Positions 9,560-19,467 of a stretch of 25,203 nt of DNA are shown here, in pieces. Source of the stretch: Gnetum montanum (Eukaryota; Streptophyta; Gnetopsida; Gnetales; Gnetaceae); the NCBI GenBank assembly GCA_015680685.1, contig MNCI01026977.1:290633-315835 (forward strand), written 5' to 3'. The notes beneath the pieces were generated by a model. That model was not told where the DNA came from, made no database searches, and saw nothing but the letters and a program-made list of their open reading frames with translations. The first letter of the stretch is position 1. Each line of letters opens with the position of its first letter. The translations under genes and the position numbers were made by a program.

Positions 9560-11984
9560 TTAGGATTTGGTTTCTAAACGACTATACTAAGGAGCTAGCT
9601 ATAAGTTAATAACCTTGGTAGCATTACGTTGCTACGGGTATGTTGGAATTTCACCCTGCATTGATGGAGTAGGTGGTAATTAAGTTGAGAATGGAGGAAC
9701 ATGTGCATAAGGATGAGGAGGGTAGTGAGGAAATGGGGATTCTCCTCTTGGAGATTGGGCTCTTTAGTACTCAGGAGGATAGTAGTGATGTTGGAATGAA
9801 GCATGACTAGAAGAGTCATGTGGAGAAATGGGCTACAAAACATAGTACCCATATGGATTAGGTTATTGGTAAGAATGCTACTACCTTGGTGGTGGCATCC
9901 CCCATGATTGTGGGTGTTGCCACTGATGGTATTGCTCATAAGGTTGTGGTGGAGCTTCACTTGGATAGTAGGCTTGTTGTTGGTGGAATTGCATGGGGTT
10001 TCCTTGAGGATAAGGTAACCTTTTGGGTGTTTGCCTTCTTGCCATTTAGGATTTAGAGAAAATACCCTAGACTTCTACAAGTGTGACACAATGGGACAAC
10101 ATCCCTTAGAATGTTTGTATTGGCAAATGTCACATCCACCATCATCTGTTTCAGACCCCACAACCTCCTCTACTACAATAGCCTTGCCATTACTCCATTA
10201 CTCCTTTGATGGGCATGTTTAGCTTCCTTCCTTCTCCTATGATCATGATCACTACTTTGCTCTTTGGATTCCTTTGCTATTTTTAGAGTAATTTGGAACT
10301 TTTCATCCAAAGGATTCCACATTTTTGTCTACCTAGGCCAAAATTTTAGAAATAGATTTTTAAATTGACAAGGTCTATCATTGTATCACCTCATCAAGTG
10401 GTGCCTCCTCTTCATTGTCACAGAATCAGACTTCTTTTTTTCTGATGGAAGGATCCCAGTTGTACTTTTTTGCACTTTCTCATTTCTTAATTCTCCTTAT
10501 TCCTTAGAGACTTGTTCTATGAAGCTTTAAATATAATGAACCCTTAATTTTGAAAGCCTCTCCTGGGCAAAGATCCTAGGAGTTCTTCTCATTTTTGTTT
10601 AGAGTCCATTTATGATATGATAGAGCTACTTATTTTGAGAATAACCATGGCTACGACCTCAGTGCAAAAGGGAATAGTACTTGCCCATGGCTACATCCAA
10701 GGGTTTATATGTTCCCTATTTCCAACCTTGGATTTGCTTTCTGAGGTTGCACACTTGGGAGTATGTTAGGTACTTGTTGTTGAAGAGCTAAAGCATTGTA
10801 CTTCATCGATGGATTGATTCTAGCTCCAAAGATCGGTGCCAACTTTTAGCTTCTTTGATAAGTGTCCTTGGTAATAGCTTTAATTTTTTCCATTCATTCT
10901 CCATGTTTTGTAAGGCACAAGAATTGTGAAAGCCTTAAAGATGGTTCTATGAATATGAATTGTACCCTGCTTCAAACTTGGGGATATTGTTCATATTCAA
11001 TCACTTAATTCTGCTATCTTTCACATGACTTGTTGGAATTCTTATCGCCTCTAGAATTTTTAGCATGTTTTGAGTTGTAAGTAAAGGCTCATCATGGTCA
11101 TAGCCTTTGTAATGGCCATGATACCCATGATGCCCTCTGCTTTCCCTTCTTTCATGATAACAGGTCTTCCTTGATTGCCCATGCCCCATATCTCAACTAG
11201 TTCAATGGGCCCTATGATCATCTCTATCTTATCAATCACCTCTATCATGTTTACGTCCTCTGTGGCTTTGGTAGGAGCTAGAGGAGGAAGAAGAAAATGA
11301 TGAAGGTGAAGAGGAAGGAGGACTAGCATCATCATGGTGCTTGCCACTCCCTCTTCTATGATGAAAACCATGATGATCATTTTGATGCTTGTCCTCATTC
11401 TTATCATGACTTCCACCTTTGGATTTCCCATGATTATTGGACATGATCTTGCTTGAACCAAGATTGTTTACAATGGACTATAAATTTTGGTTCAAGCCCC
11501 ATTTGTAAAAACCAAGGGAAGGAGATTTAGTGAAATGAGAACTCCTAGAGAAGGGATCCTCACTATATTTTTGGCCTAGCAGGAACAAGGGGTTATTAAA
11601 CTATTTTTCTTTCGAAGCTTCATAGCACTTCTCTTATTTCTACTCTCTTTTGTGTTGTGATTTAGTGGGATGGTAATCCTGATAGTCATGATCTTGCATA
11701 ATGTATTCAGCATTAAGCTCTTGAATGCCCTGCCTCATAAGATTTTGGTTCAACATTATAGGAACTGATTGATTAGGCAGCAACAAAATGTTGGCCTCCA
11801 TGTCCCTTCATCATAGTTGCTCATCCTAATGTAGGATGAAGGTGAAGTCTAGCACATATTCATTGGGATGAGTATATCCCACTTTGCATTATTGGGATAT
11901 TTGCATAATTTGATTATTCTTCCTTTACTAATTGGATGTATGGTTGAACCTCAATGGAGAATCATCCCTGTGAGAAGAAGACAT
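9560..11984 (-). pseudogene. gag: Athila-type gag of the minus-strand element
   Basis: The frame opens at an ATG at 11984 (MSSSHRDDSP), about 140 bp after the primer binding site. A His/Ser/Arg-rich segment follows (about 11444-11232). The region around DEPLLTTQNMLKILEAIRI (about 11095-11040) matches DESLLATKSLMLIQEAVRI of the gag at 21.7 kb. A capsid-like part (about 10880-10520) matches the same gag in WKKLKLLP, YSQVCNLRKQIQGWK and PLDVAMGKYYSLL. The zinc knuckle CDICQYKHSKGCCP (10134-10096) has CX2CX3HX4C spacing, as in Athila gag. A Pro/Gln/Tyr-rich tail (about 9990-9600) leads into the protease. Frameshifts and many TAG/TAA stops break it. Confidence 0.85.
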
Positions 11985-12017
11985 ATTTAGATTGGAAGAA
12001 AATAATAGTGTGATTTT

Positions 12018-12039
12018 AATATTATTATTATTATTATTG
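12018..12039. repeat. Short (ATT)n microsatellite
   Basis: About seven ATT/TAT units in the leader between the primer site and gag of the minus-strand element. Confidence 0.9.
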
Positions 12040-12123
12040 AGAATGATTGCAACTTTAAGGTTTGTTACAACAATTTTGAATACTCTTCACTATGTCCTAA
12101 ATAGCGCATGTAGCTAATGAAAG

Positions 12124-12141
12124 TCCCTGGCAGTGGCACCA
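12124..12141 (-). other. Primer binding site, tRNA-Asp type
   Basis: On the minus strand the LTR ends CTCATCA, then one spacer T, then TGGTGCCACTGCCAGGGA. This matches the tRNA-Asp-complementary site known for Athila and related elements (TGGCGCCGTTGCCGGGGA) at all but four positions. It fixes the LTR boundary and the element's direction. Confidence 0.85.
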
Positions 12142-12693
12142 ATGATGAGCAATGAGTATACCCTACATCCAATTGTATGAATCACTAGCATCTACTAAGT
12201 GATTCAGTTGAATTCCAAAGAATTTTGGTTTCTAAGTACATTGGTTCTAGGAGATGAATTTAATTGTTGCAATAATTGTCTTTCCAATTCCACTTGTGAA
12301 GTGCAAGTGTATGGTTAAGTGTAACTACGGAATATGATTTCTTTTCATTTTATCATTTATGAATTAAGTCATCTAAGAACAAGAATAAGGTAATTAAATG
12401 GCTAACTAATTTAATAACTATGTAATACTTAACTAATCCTACCATAAGCATTCGATCCCACATTTTGTACACATCTTGAACACGTTATAGCACCATTGGG
12501 TTACCAAGTATTAAGCACTACTGGGATTACCAAGTGTTAAAGGTGCACTCGAGGTGATCGTACTTATGTTCACTATTTAATCAATCTTAATTAATTACTT
12601 AAAAGAATTAAATTAAATTTCATGAGTATTAAATTCATAAAGGAATAATTAACCTATTCCAAGTGCTATAAGATTTGATAAAAAAAGCTCATC

Positions 12694-12699
12694 TTTATT
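12694..12699 (-). promoter_or_regulatory. Poly(A) signal in the 5' LTR
   Basis: AATAAA on the minus strand, within AATAAAGATGAGCTTT. The same 16-bp block occurs at 19110-19125 in the solo LTR, and AATAAAGAT at 25152 in the last LTR, which supports a conserved end-of-R signal. Confidence 0.55.
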
Positions 12700-12867
12700 G
12701 CCGTTCACACTGAAGTGCTTAGGTACATTAGTGCTCAAATAAAGATTCATACACTCTTTGACTCCTAATGTAGGCACTCAAAAAATATTCTAATAGTTGA
12801 AAAGAAAAACTACAAGAGATTCACTACAACTATCAAAATATTGTCATAAATGTGGCGGGTAGGCATA

Positions 12868-12877
12868 GATTTATAGG
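12868..12877 (-). promoter_or_regulatory. TATA box of the 5' LTR
   Basis: The minus strand reads CCTATAAATC about 138 bp into the LTR, just after the degenerate repeat block of U3. The matching spot in the other LTR copy (near 50-60) reads CCATAAATA. Confidence 0.6.
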
Positions 12878-13020
12878 TCAATACAGAGGGCCTCGTCCTT
12901 GAGTACATGTCAATGGGACAAACCCTATATCAACGGGATCATGTCAATGAGATCTTATTGATGAGGTCACATCGACAACATTCGTCAATGCAGCCCAACA
13001 ATGCAACTCATTAATGTGGA

Positions 13021-16015
13021 ATACTTCTAGTATATATGTACTAGACATTGGTACATATAAACTTAGCCATGTGATAGGGTCACATTTTATATCTCCATGA
13101 TGTTCTTTGTGCACTAGAAATTTGATAGAATTTTCTTTCCAATACTGCTTTGTTAAAATTAGGTTTCAACTTTATGTTTAAAGATGATTTGGTTATGATT
13201 TATCTAGACTCAATTTGATATAGATATGGTTTTATTTATGGTGGGTTTCTCAAGCTAGACATTGAATATGCTAATAAAGAAGGTACTTTTTCACTACTTA
13301 TATTGGTAATGTTCGCTAAAATTCCATTTTATGGCATAATACGTTGGGCCATATTGGACAAGAAATAATGACAAGGTTAGAGTAGGCTTATTAGGACCAT
13401 TCGCTAAGGTCACTCTACCAACTTGTGAGCATTGTCTAGTAGGAAAATCAGCTATAAAACTATTTGGCAAAGCCACTAGGGTTGATTTTCCATTACAGTT
13501 AATTCATTTTGATATCTGTGAATTGATGAATGTCAAGGTAAGGCATGAAACCTCCTATTTCATCATATTTATAAACGATTACACATGTTACAATCACATC
13601 TTTCTGATTTTTTATAAGTCTAAGGCAATAGGTTACTTTAGAAGATACATGAATGAAGTTAAGAATCAGTTAGATAGAAGGATTAAGATCTTGAGGACTA
13701 ATCATGTATGTGAATATATATTTTAATAGTTTAAGAAATAGTGTGATGAAAAATAAATTATTAGATAGGTGATGATTCCTAGGACACCACAAAAAAATGG
13801 TATTGCTATGAGGAGAAACCTCACCTTATTAAACATGATACGATTAATGATGGTGCAAGGGAAACTTCCTCCCAATTTTTGGAGAGATGCATTATTGAAT
13901 ACTACCTACATTCTCAATAGTATACCATGTAAATCAGTACCTTCCACTCCATATGAGTTATGGATTGGTGGAAAGCCAATTCTTGATCATTTATGACCTT
14001 TGGGATTTATAGCCTATGTACACAATAGTTCTCATAGATATGGGAAGTTAGGCACTTGAGGTAAAATTTATATCTTTATCTGGTATCTTGATCACTCCAA
14101 GGGATATGTGTTCATTGGGAAAATATTGGATGGAAGTATGACGAAGATAGAGTCAAGAGATGTTGAGTTTCTTTGGGAGGATTTTCCTTATCAAAGGGAA
14201 ATAGATAAATATTTTACCTTTTATGAAGTGGAGGATCTTGATTTTGGTGCTACTATCAAACCAATAGAAAGTGAGGAGGAGATTCCTTAGCTTCTTAGAA
14301 ATAGTGGGAGCAACTTACCTATCCACAAATCAGCTTCACGAGAGAAACTCTCCCAAGAACACCAACTACGTAGGCGCAATGGTGTGATTACTTCTTGTCA
14401 TTGTTTTGTGATTGAACAGGAAGCACTTATAATGGATGTGGATGATGATGAGTGACGTACATATGATGAGGCTCTTTCATCACCTACTAGTGAGGAATGG
14501 ATGAGTGCTATGATGGAAGAGATGGAGCCTATGAGAACCAATAATGTCTAGGAATTAGTTGATCTTTCGCCTTGGTGTAAGGCCATTGAAAATAAATGAG
14601 TCTTAAAAATTAAGCATAAGGTAGATGGTCCCATTGAGAAATATAAGGCATTCCTTGGAGAAAAGCGATACACTCAACAAGAGGGTATAGATTTTGAGGA
14701 AACCTTCTCATCGATAGTAAGGTTTGTTTCTATTCATCTCATTTCGGCTATAGTTGCACATCTTGATTTGGAACTTTACCAAATGGATGTTAGGACTGCA
14801 TTTATCTATAGAGAACTGGTTGAGGAAATTTATATGATGCAACCCCATGAATTCATAGTCAATTATTAGAAGCTCAAGGTCTATAGACTCAAACAATCCA
14901 TTTATGAATTAAAAAATTCATCTAGACAATGGTACTTTCGATTCCATTGAGCTATCACTATTGATGGGTTTACGATGATTGAAGAAGATCATTGTGTGTA
15001 TGTTGAATGATTGAATAAAAGTTTCATTATCATATCCTTGTATGTTAATGGTATTCTACGAGCTAGTAATGACAAAGAGATGGCTATCATCATAAGAATA
15101 TGATTGTTGTAAAACTTTGAAATGAAGGACATGGGTGAAGTAGATTTTGTGCTTGGTGTAAGGATCCTAAGGGATTTTTCAAGGAGGCTTCTTGGTCTAT
15201 CAATAGAAACTTACCTCAAGAAATTTCTTGAGTGAGTCAAAATGCACAACTATAAATGCAATGATATACCCATTACTACAGGTGAGAGTCTAAGCCTTAA
15301 TTAGTACCCAAAAACTTCCAAAGACAAGGAGAAAATGAGTTGTGTGTCATATGCTAGTATAGTTGGGAGCTTGATGTATGAAATAATGTGTACTTGACTA
15401 ACATATGCTTTGCAGTAGGACTTATGAGTTGTTACCAATGAAATCCTAAAAACTCACACTAGAAAGTTGTTAAGATGATTCTCCATTATTTGAAAGGGAC
15501 TATGGGCTATATGATTTATTATTAAGGATTTGACTTGTAGTTTGTAGATTATAGTGATGCTGATTGGGGTGGTGAACTAGATGAATGCAAATCAACATCA
15601 AGGTATGATTTCTTGCTAAATCAAGGCTCAATATCTTGGAAGAGTAAGAAGTAAACTTATATAGCCTTGTCCACAATGGAGGTAGAGTTTGTTGCATGTT
15701 CAGCAGCAACACAAAAATTCATTTGGTTGAGGAGATTTCTTGAAGCACTTGGTATTATTGCAAATGCATCAGGACTAGTGAAAATTCATTGTGATAGCAT
15801 GGTAGCTCTTGCATATTCAAAGGATCCCAAGTATCATGGTAAGAAAAAACACCTTGATATAAAGTAGAATTATTTTTTATTAGTAGTGAAAAAAAGGAGA
15901 AGTAACCTTGCAACACATTTCTATGAGTCAAATGGTTGTAGATTCTCTAACAAAATCCATTCCAAGAGATGTATTCATGGCTCATACTAAAACCTTGGAA
16001 CTATGTAGAATTTAA
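13021..16015 (+). pseudogene. Ty1/copia pol (integrase, RT, RNase H), 5'-truncated
   Basis: A copia polyprotein can be followed through all three frames. The GAG-pre-integrase zinc region has WHNTLGHIG (13332) and CEHCLVGK (about 13424). The integrase core follows (13523-13996), with STPYELW at about 13947. RT has EGIDFEETFSS (about 14682), MDVRTAF (about 14785), SSRQWYFRFH (about 14920) and YVNG in place of the YVDD box (15041-15052). RNase H has DADWGG and STMEVEFVA (15670), then KDPKYHGKKKH and an SIPRDVFMAHTKTLELCRI end with TAA at 16013-16015. All three integrase acid positions are replaced: Asn at 13574-13576, Asn at 13700-13702 and Met at 13808-13810. Gag, protease and the 5' LTR are missing; the fragment abuts the gypsy LTR at 13013. 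Confidence 0.92.
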
Positions 16016-17466
16016 TTGCATATATGAGTGATCACTTCATATATCATGTATTGAGGACATTTTTTCATTTATGCATATTTTTTATGTGATGTAAATTTTC
16101 ACATGTATATGAATCCCACTGGTATGTCATCAGGCTTTATTGGTTCACTCACATGAACAATCATTCTTTGGTGCTTAGAGAATAGTGAACTAAGGATGAG
16201 ACATTCAAAGTGTGACCTTGGTATAGAAACCAAGATGAAGTCTCTACAAGAAGACTATATATGAATGATCCCACAATTCATATTGGCCTAAACAATAAAG
16301 CTAGATGCGAGTTCCTTTTTTCTTTTACAAAGACATAAAGAAACTTGGGTTATTTGCTTGAATAGTAAATGAACCAATGTCTGTATAGTATGAGAGAGAG
16401 ATACAACCTCACTTATAGTAGAGGCTCTTTTCCATAGCATATATGTTGTAATAACATAGTATGAATGGATCCATGCTTTCTGACCATGTGACTCCTTGCA
16501 GATACAACATAGTTGTTCCACAAAGGTACCCTTTATGGACCTTTAACTATGTCATGAAGTGAAAGGTTGATAATTGCTACTTTAGAATGTTACTTATGAC
16601 CATGAATGATTGAACCTCATAAGACATCACCAAGAAATTACTTGATCTAGAGGCTAATGAAATTAGGGTAAAGGGAAGATATTTGAATCACATCTATGAA
16701 CTTCATTCATAGTTGACAAGTCATATTACCTTTAAGTGATGATACGATCATGAATATATTTGCATCACACATTATAAATGATAGGTCAAGTATAGCTCTT
16801 GGAGGGATTAGAGATACTTGGACTAATGTGCTTCTAATATATCTGGGGCATCTACGAACTACTCTAGGGTTGTTGTGTCACTGTCCATTCAATCTTGTTG
16901 TTGCATCTATCTAGTTATAATTGTTGCACTATCGCTACTACTGTTGTGTTGTTGTTATTTACTACATCGTTCCAAATGTTGCTTCTACTATGTAACTTTG
17001 TTATTGCTACAAGTCTATAGTTGTTGTGTTACTACATGATCGATCTCATTATCACTACATGCTGTGCAGCTAATATTATTGTCGTTGCACTAATACACTA
17101 TCGATCTTGCTTTTGCTACACTACTAGCTATCAACAAACATAGGTATGTTTTTCCTTTGAATTTTTTTAATACTGGCATCTTGGTTGTAGGACAACTTGT
17201 TAGGACCCTCATCTTTCATTGCATATGCACATGAAGGTAGAATTCATGCATTATGTGGTTCTGTATGGTTTTCATATCACACACCAAAAATTTTAAAAGG
17301 CGCAATAGTGAAACTATGCAATGTGTAAGAGAATTACAAGAGATTAGGTACATATGGAATGGAATGAGAAAATTAATCTTAATTTGGTGGGATTTTTTAA
17401 CATTGTTACTTCATGTGATATTTTATATTTAGCTCTTGTTTTTTGATGAACTCTCAATGAAAAATC
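16016..17466. other. Non-coding region after the copia fragment
   Basis: No protein is recognisable here. The first part probably holds the copia 3' untranslated region and 3' LTR, but I could not find a purine tract or a matching second LTR to set boundaries. From about 16870 to 17110 the sequence is a degenerate low-complexity stretch built from GTTGTTG, TTGCACTA and GCTACTACT words, probably a decayed short tandem repeat. Confidence 0.4.
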
Positions 17467-17659
17467 ATGGAAAACTATAGTGTTGAGTTGGAGATTTCAC
17501 AGTCAAAGATGGATCAAACATTGTATTCCCAACAAGGCTCGTCATTTTCTTTGGTTGAAAAAGATTTTTATAAAAGTCTTGAAGGAAGTTTAAAGGAAAA
17601 ATAATGAAGTGTGGAAGTAGTGAACTATTATTATGCTAACATTGACATTCCTATTGAAA
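17467..17659 (+). pseudogene. Possible upstream exon fragment, unrecognised
   Basis: An ATG at 17467 opens 45 codons (MENYSVELEISQ...) before TAA TGA, and the frame then reads on to a consensus donor-like GTAAGT at 17660-17665. It lies about 220 bp upstream of the trihelix-like pseudogene on the same strand and could be its first exon, with 17660 to about 17877 as intron. No family is recognisable. The link is inferred from position and the splice-like site only. Confidence 0.25.
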
Positions 17660-17669
17660 GTAAGTAATA

Positions 17670-17810
17670 TTGCATTTTTAATCCACAAAAAGCATTCTTG
17701 TAAGAAGTATTTTTTATTGCATTTTTAATTCTTGAAAAAGATTCACCTTGCATGTGCTCTACATTGCATTTTTATGCTTGAAAAAGATTCCCCTTACATG
17801 TGCTATGTTT
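17670..17810 (+). repeat. Tandem repeat, three units of 47 bp
   Basis: Units begin TTGCATTTTTA at 17670, 17717 and 17764. The second and third are close copies (CTTGAAAAAGATTC then CATGTGCT in both); the first is diverged after its start. They lie in the possible intron of the trihelix-like pseudogene. Confidence 0.75.
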
Positions 17811-17877
17811 CTCTATTTTATTCTTATATTTATGCCTCTTATTCTTAAACTTAAACTTTATATTCTTTACTTATACA

Positions 17878-18640
17878 TGGAATTTGAATCAAATGATGGT
17901 GTGCATACAGAGGAGCTAAGTAATGAAATAAAAATTATTAGTTCAATGAATAACTACATAGATAAATTAGAGCATTGGCCTCATGCATGCATTATCTCTC
18001 TAATTGAAGGATATGAAGAAATTTATCTCCAACTCAATCATGGAAATTTGGGGCAAAAGCATTGGGATTAGTTAGTTGTAGATGTTAATAAAAAATGCAA
18101 GTCACACTTCATAGGAGAATAGTGCAAATATAAATGGAATAGACTTAAGACAACTTGTAAGAAAGAAAAGATGAGAGAGGACTCAATTGGCTCTAACTGG
18201 GTCACTAGTTATATCATGAAGATATAAATAATGTTATTGGAAAATCTCATAAAATTGCATGTATCATAGGAGGATATGATGGAATGAATTGGAAGGCAAT
18301 TGACAATATTCCTTCAAAATTGGAAATAGTAGAAAATAATATAAGGTTTGAATTATAGTGAGAAATGTGAGTTTAAAGAACCAAATTCTTCCATTGTCAC
18401 TAAAAAAAAAAAAATCCAAAGAAAAAGAAAAATGAAAGCTCAAAACTAAGTTGGCGTGGAGGGGCAAAAAAATAAAAAATAGAAAGCTAAAGTTGATTTT
18501 ATTATTGAAAGTATTAGAAAACGCATGAGGTTATTTACAAGTACCTTTAAAGAAGCTAAAATAAAGCAAATGACATAGATGGATAAATTGATTGATATGC
18601 AACTTCAAATTGCACTTTTTTTTATTTTTTGCTTTAAGGT
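17878..18640 (+). pseudogene. Trihelix (GT/ASIL-type) transcription factor-like pseudogene
   Basis: One frame encodes MEFESNDGVHTEEL, then a trihelix-like DNA-binding region from the Trp codon at 17976 to about 18220. It shows WPHACIISLIEGYEE, LNHGNLGQKHWD, a C-K-Y-K-W helix followed by LKTTCKKEK, and SNWVTSY. The order resembles plant ASIL/ENAP-type trihelix proteins (LI.AY...., LNRGNL.Q.HW, QCK....LKK.Y..EK, S.W). An E-stop-C at 18119-18127 looks like the EQC of the family with CAG turned to TAG. The same frame resumes at 18489 with a charged helix ending DKLIDMQLQIAL, like the carboxy-terminal helix of that group. At least ten stops make it non-functional. The family call is from pattern memory. 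A Myb/SANT-like protein of a PIF/Harbinger transposon is an alternative. Confidence 0.6.
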
Positions 18641-18841
18641 CAAAAGATTAAAAGGTTATCTACTTAAGTTAATTAAAGTTAACATTATTTATAAATGATA
18701 TATTAATATTATATGTTTAACTTCCTAAATAAGCTTGGTTTTTATTTTCTCTTATGGTTATTGTGTAAGGATATTGGCACTTTTTGAAGATGGTCTTTTG
18801 GCTAGATAAAACAAAAAGTGAAGATGCTATTTGATGAGACA

Positions 18842-18917
18842 CGATATTGCATGCACCGTGATATCGCGACCGTCGGGATATCGCATCCTCCCCTGCGATA
18901 TCGCGTACGCGATATCG
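18842..18917. repeat. GATATC palindrome array in U3 of the solo LTR
   Basis: Four exact GATATC sites and one GATATT lie in about 75 bp, most as CGATATCG or GCGATATCGC. The last two form a perfect 22-bp palindrome (18896-18917) centred on GTAC. The array ends 16 bp before the TATA box. The same array, larger, is found in the LTR at 24.8 kb. Confidence 0.9.
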
Positions 18918-18933
18918 TGGTCCATCGTCAAAT

Positions 18934-18942
18934 CTATAAATA
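18934..18942 (+). promoter_or_regulatory. TATA box of the solo LTR
   Basis: CTATAAATA within TCTATAAATAAGAGGCGGC. This block is identical in the LTR at 24974-24982 although the surrounding bases differ, which marks it as a conserved core promoter. Confidence 0.75.
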
Positions 18943-19109
18943 AGAGGCGGCACTCCCCTCATTTCCCATCCTAGGCTAGAAGTATCGAAGCTCTGGCGGA
19001 TTGATCACCCTAGAGATAGAATATTTTCCATGTGCCCGTAGTAGGAGTCCCCCAAGTGAACAGTTCTTTATTCGAGCAGCTTTGTACTTGAACGCAAGTT
19101 GTGTACGGC

Positions 19110-19115
19110 AATAAA
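19110..19115 (+). promoter_or_regulatory. Poly(A) signal in the solo LTR
   Basis: AATAAA in GGCAATAAAGATGAGC, about 170 bp after the TATA box. The block matches the other LTRs in this window. Confidence 0.5.
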
Positions 19116-19326
19116 GATGAGCTTTGTGGATAAACCTTGCAGTACATGGATAGGATTTATTTCATGTTATTTCTTACCTGTTGTTAGCGCGGCATGAGTA
19201 CGACTTGGTTACGAGCATTGACAAATGTGTACGGCTAACCAAGGAATCGGCTACTCATCACGATTAGATTCTCTTCCCCTTATCTCCTAGGACGTGGGAC
19301 GAGTACGACTTGATTACGAGCATCTA

Positions 19327-19327
19327 N
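19327..19327. other. Assembly gap (single N)
   Basis: A lone N lies within the solo LTR, four bases after the second copy of the 23-bp GAGTACGACTTG block. The related LTR at 21.1 kb has only one such block, so the second copy may be an assembly product. Confidence 0.8.
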
Positions 19328-19467
19328 TCTGGGAAGACAACAAATGATTAACCCCAAGTGTTCCATGGGGCGTTTAGGCATTTAGTCTGCAAAGTTCAAC
19401 CGGATCGCGCGTGCTACGCTTGTTTCGTATAGTTGAGTGTAGGGGTACCTCGCCAGTCATCACTATC

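Larger units (their letters stand above)
12143..13013 (-). repeat. 5' LTR of the minus-strand gypsy element
   Basis: The 871-bp LTR starts TAATGAG (from TGATGAG) at 13013 and ends CTCATCA at 12143, directly before the primer site. Its first 198 bp align with the partial LTR at 1-185. Its last part is related to the LTR end at 21.5 kb (TTCAACTGAATCAC...TGTAGGGTATACTC against the same block there). It carries a TATA box and AATAAAGATGAGCTTT, the latter also seen in the solo LTR at 19110. The far side of its target duplication lies outside the window. Confidence 0.85.
18832..19462 (+). repeat. Athila-type solo LTR (631 bp)
   Basis: It starts TGATGAG at 18832 and ends CATCA at 19462, flanked by CTATT (18827-18831) and CTATC (19463-19467), a 5-bp target duplication with one mismatch. 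No primer site or gag follows, so it is a solo LTR. Its promoter half matches 24776-25203 (same TATA block, AAGCTCTGGC block, and AATAAAGAT). Its 3' half matches 21107-21534 (GAGTACGACTTG, TTAGATTCTCTT, GTTGAGTGTAGGGGTACCTCG). A 23-bp block, GAGTACGACTTG followed by TTACGAGCAT, occurs twice (19196-19218 and 19301-19323), the second copy just before an N at 19327. Confidence 0.85.

Noticed and set aside
9595-9960. Minus-strand His/Leu-rich 121-codon frame
   Set aside because: The neighbouring frame gives the Pro/Gln/Tyr-rich gag tail that matches the same place in the other element, so this frame is a shadow.
11060-11461. Minus-strand Met/Ile-rich 133-codon frame
   Set aside because: It overlaps the His/Ser/Arg-rich gag segment in another frame; the gag frame matches the homologue at 21.9-22.2 kb and is continuous with the ATG at 11984.
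18717-18962. Minus-strand 81-codon frame across the LTR start
   Set aside because: It spans the junction between host DNA and the solo LTR and includes the GATATC array; it is a chance frame.
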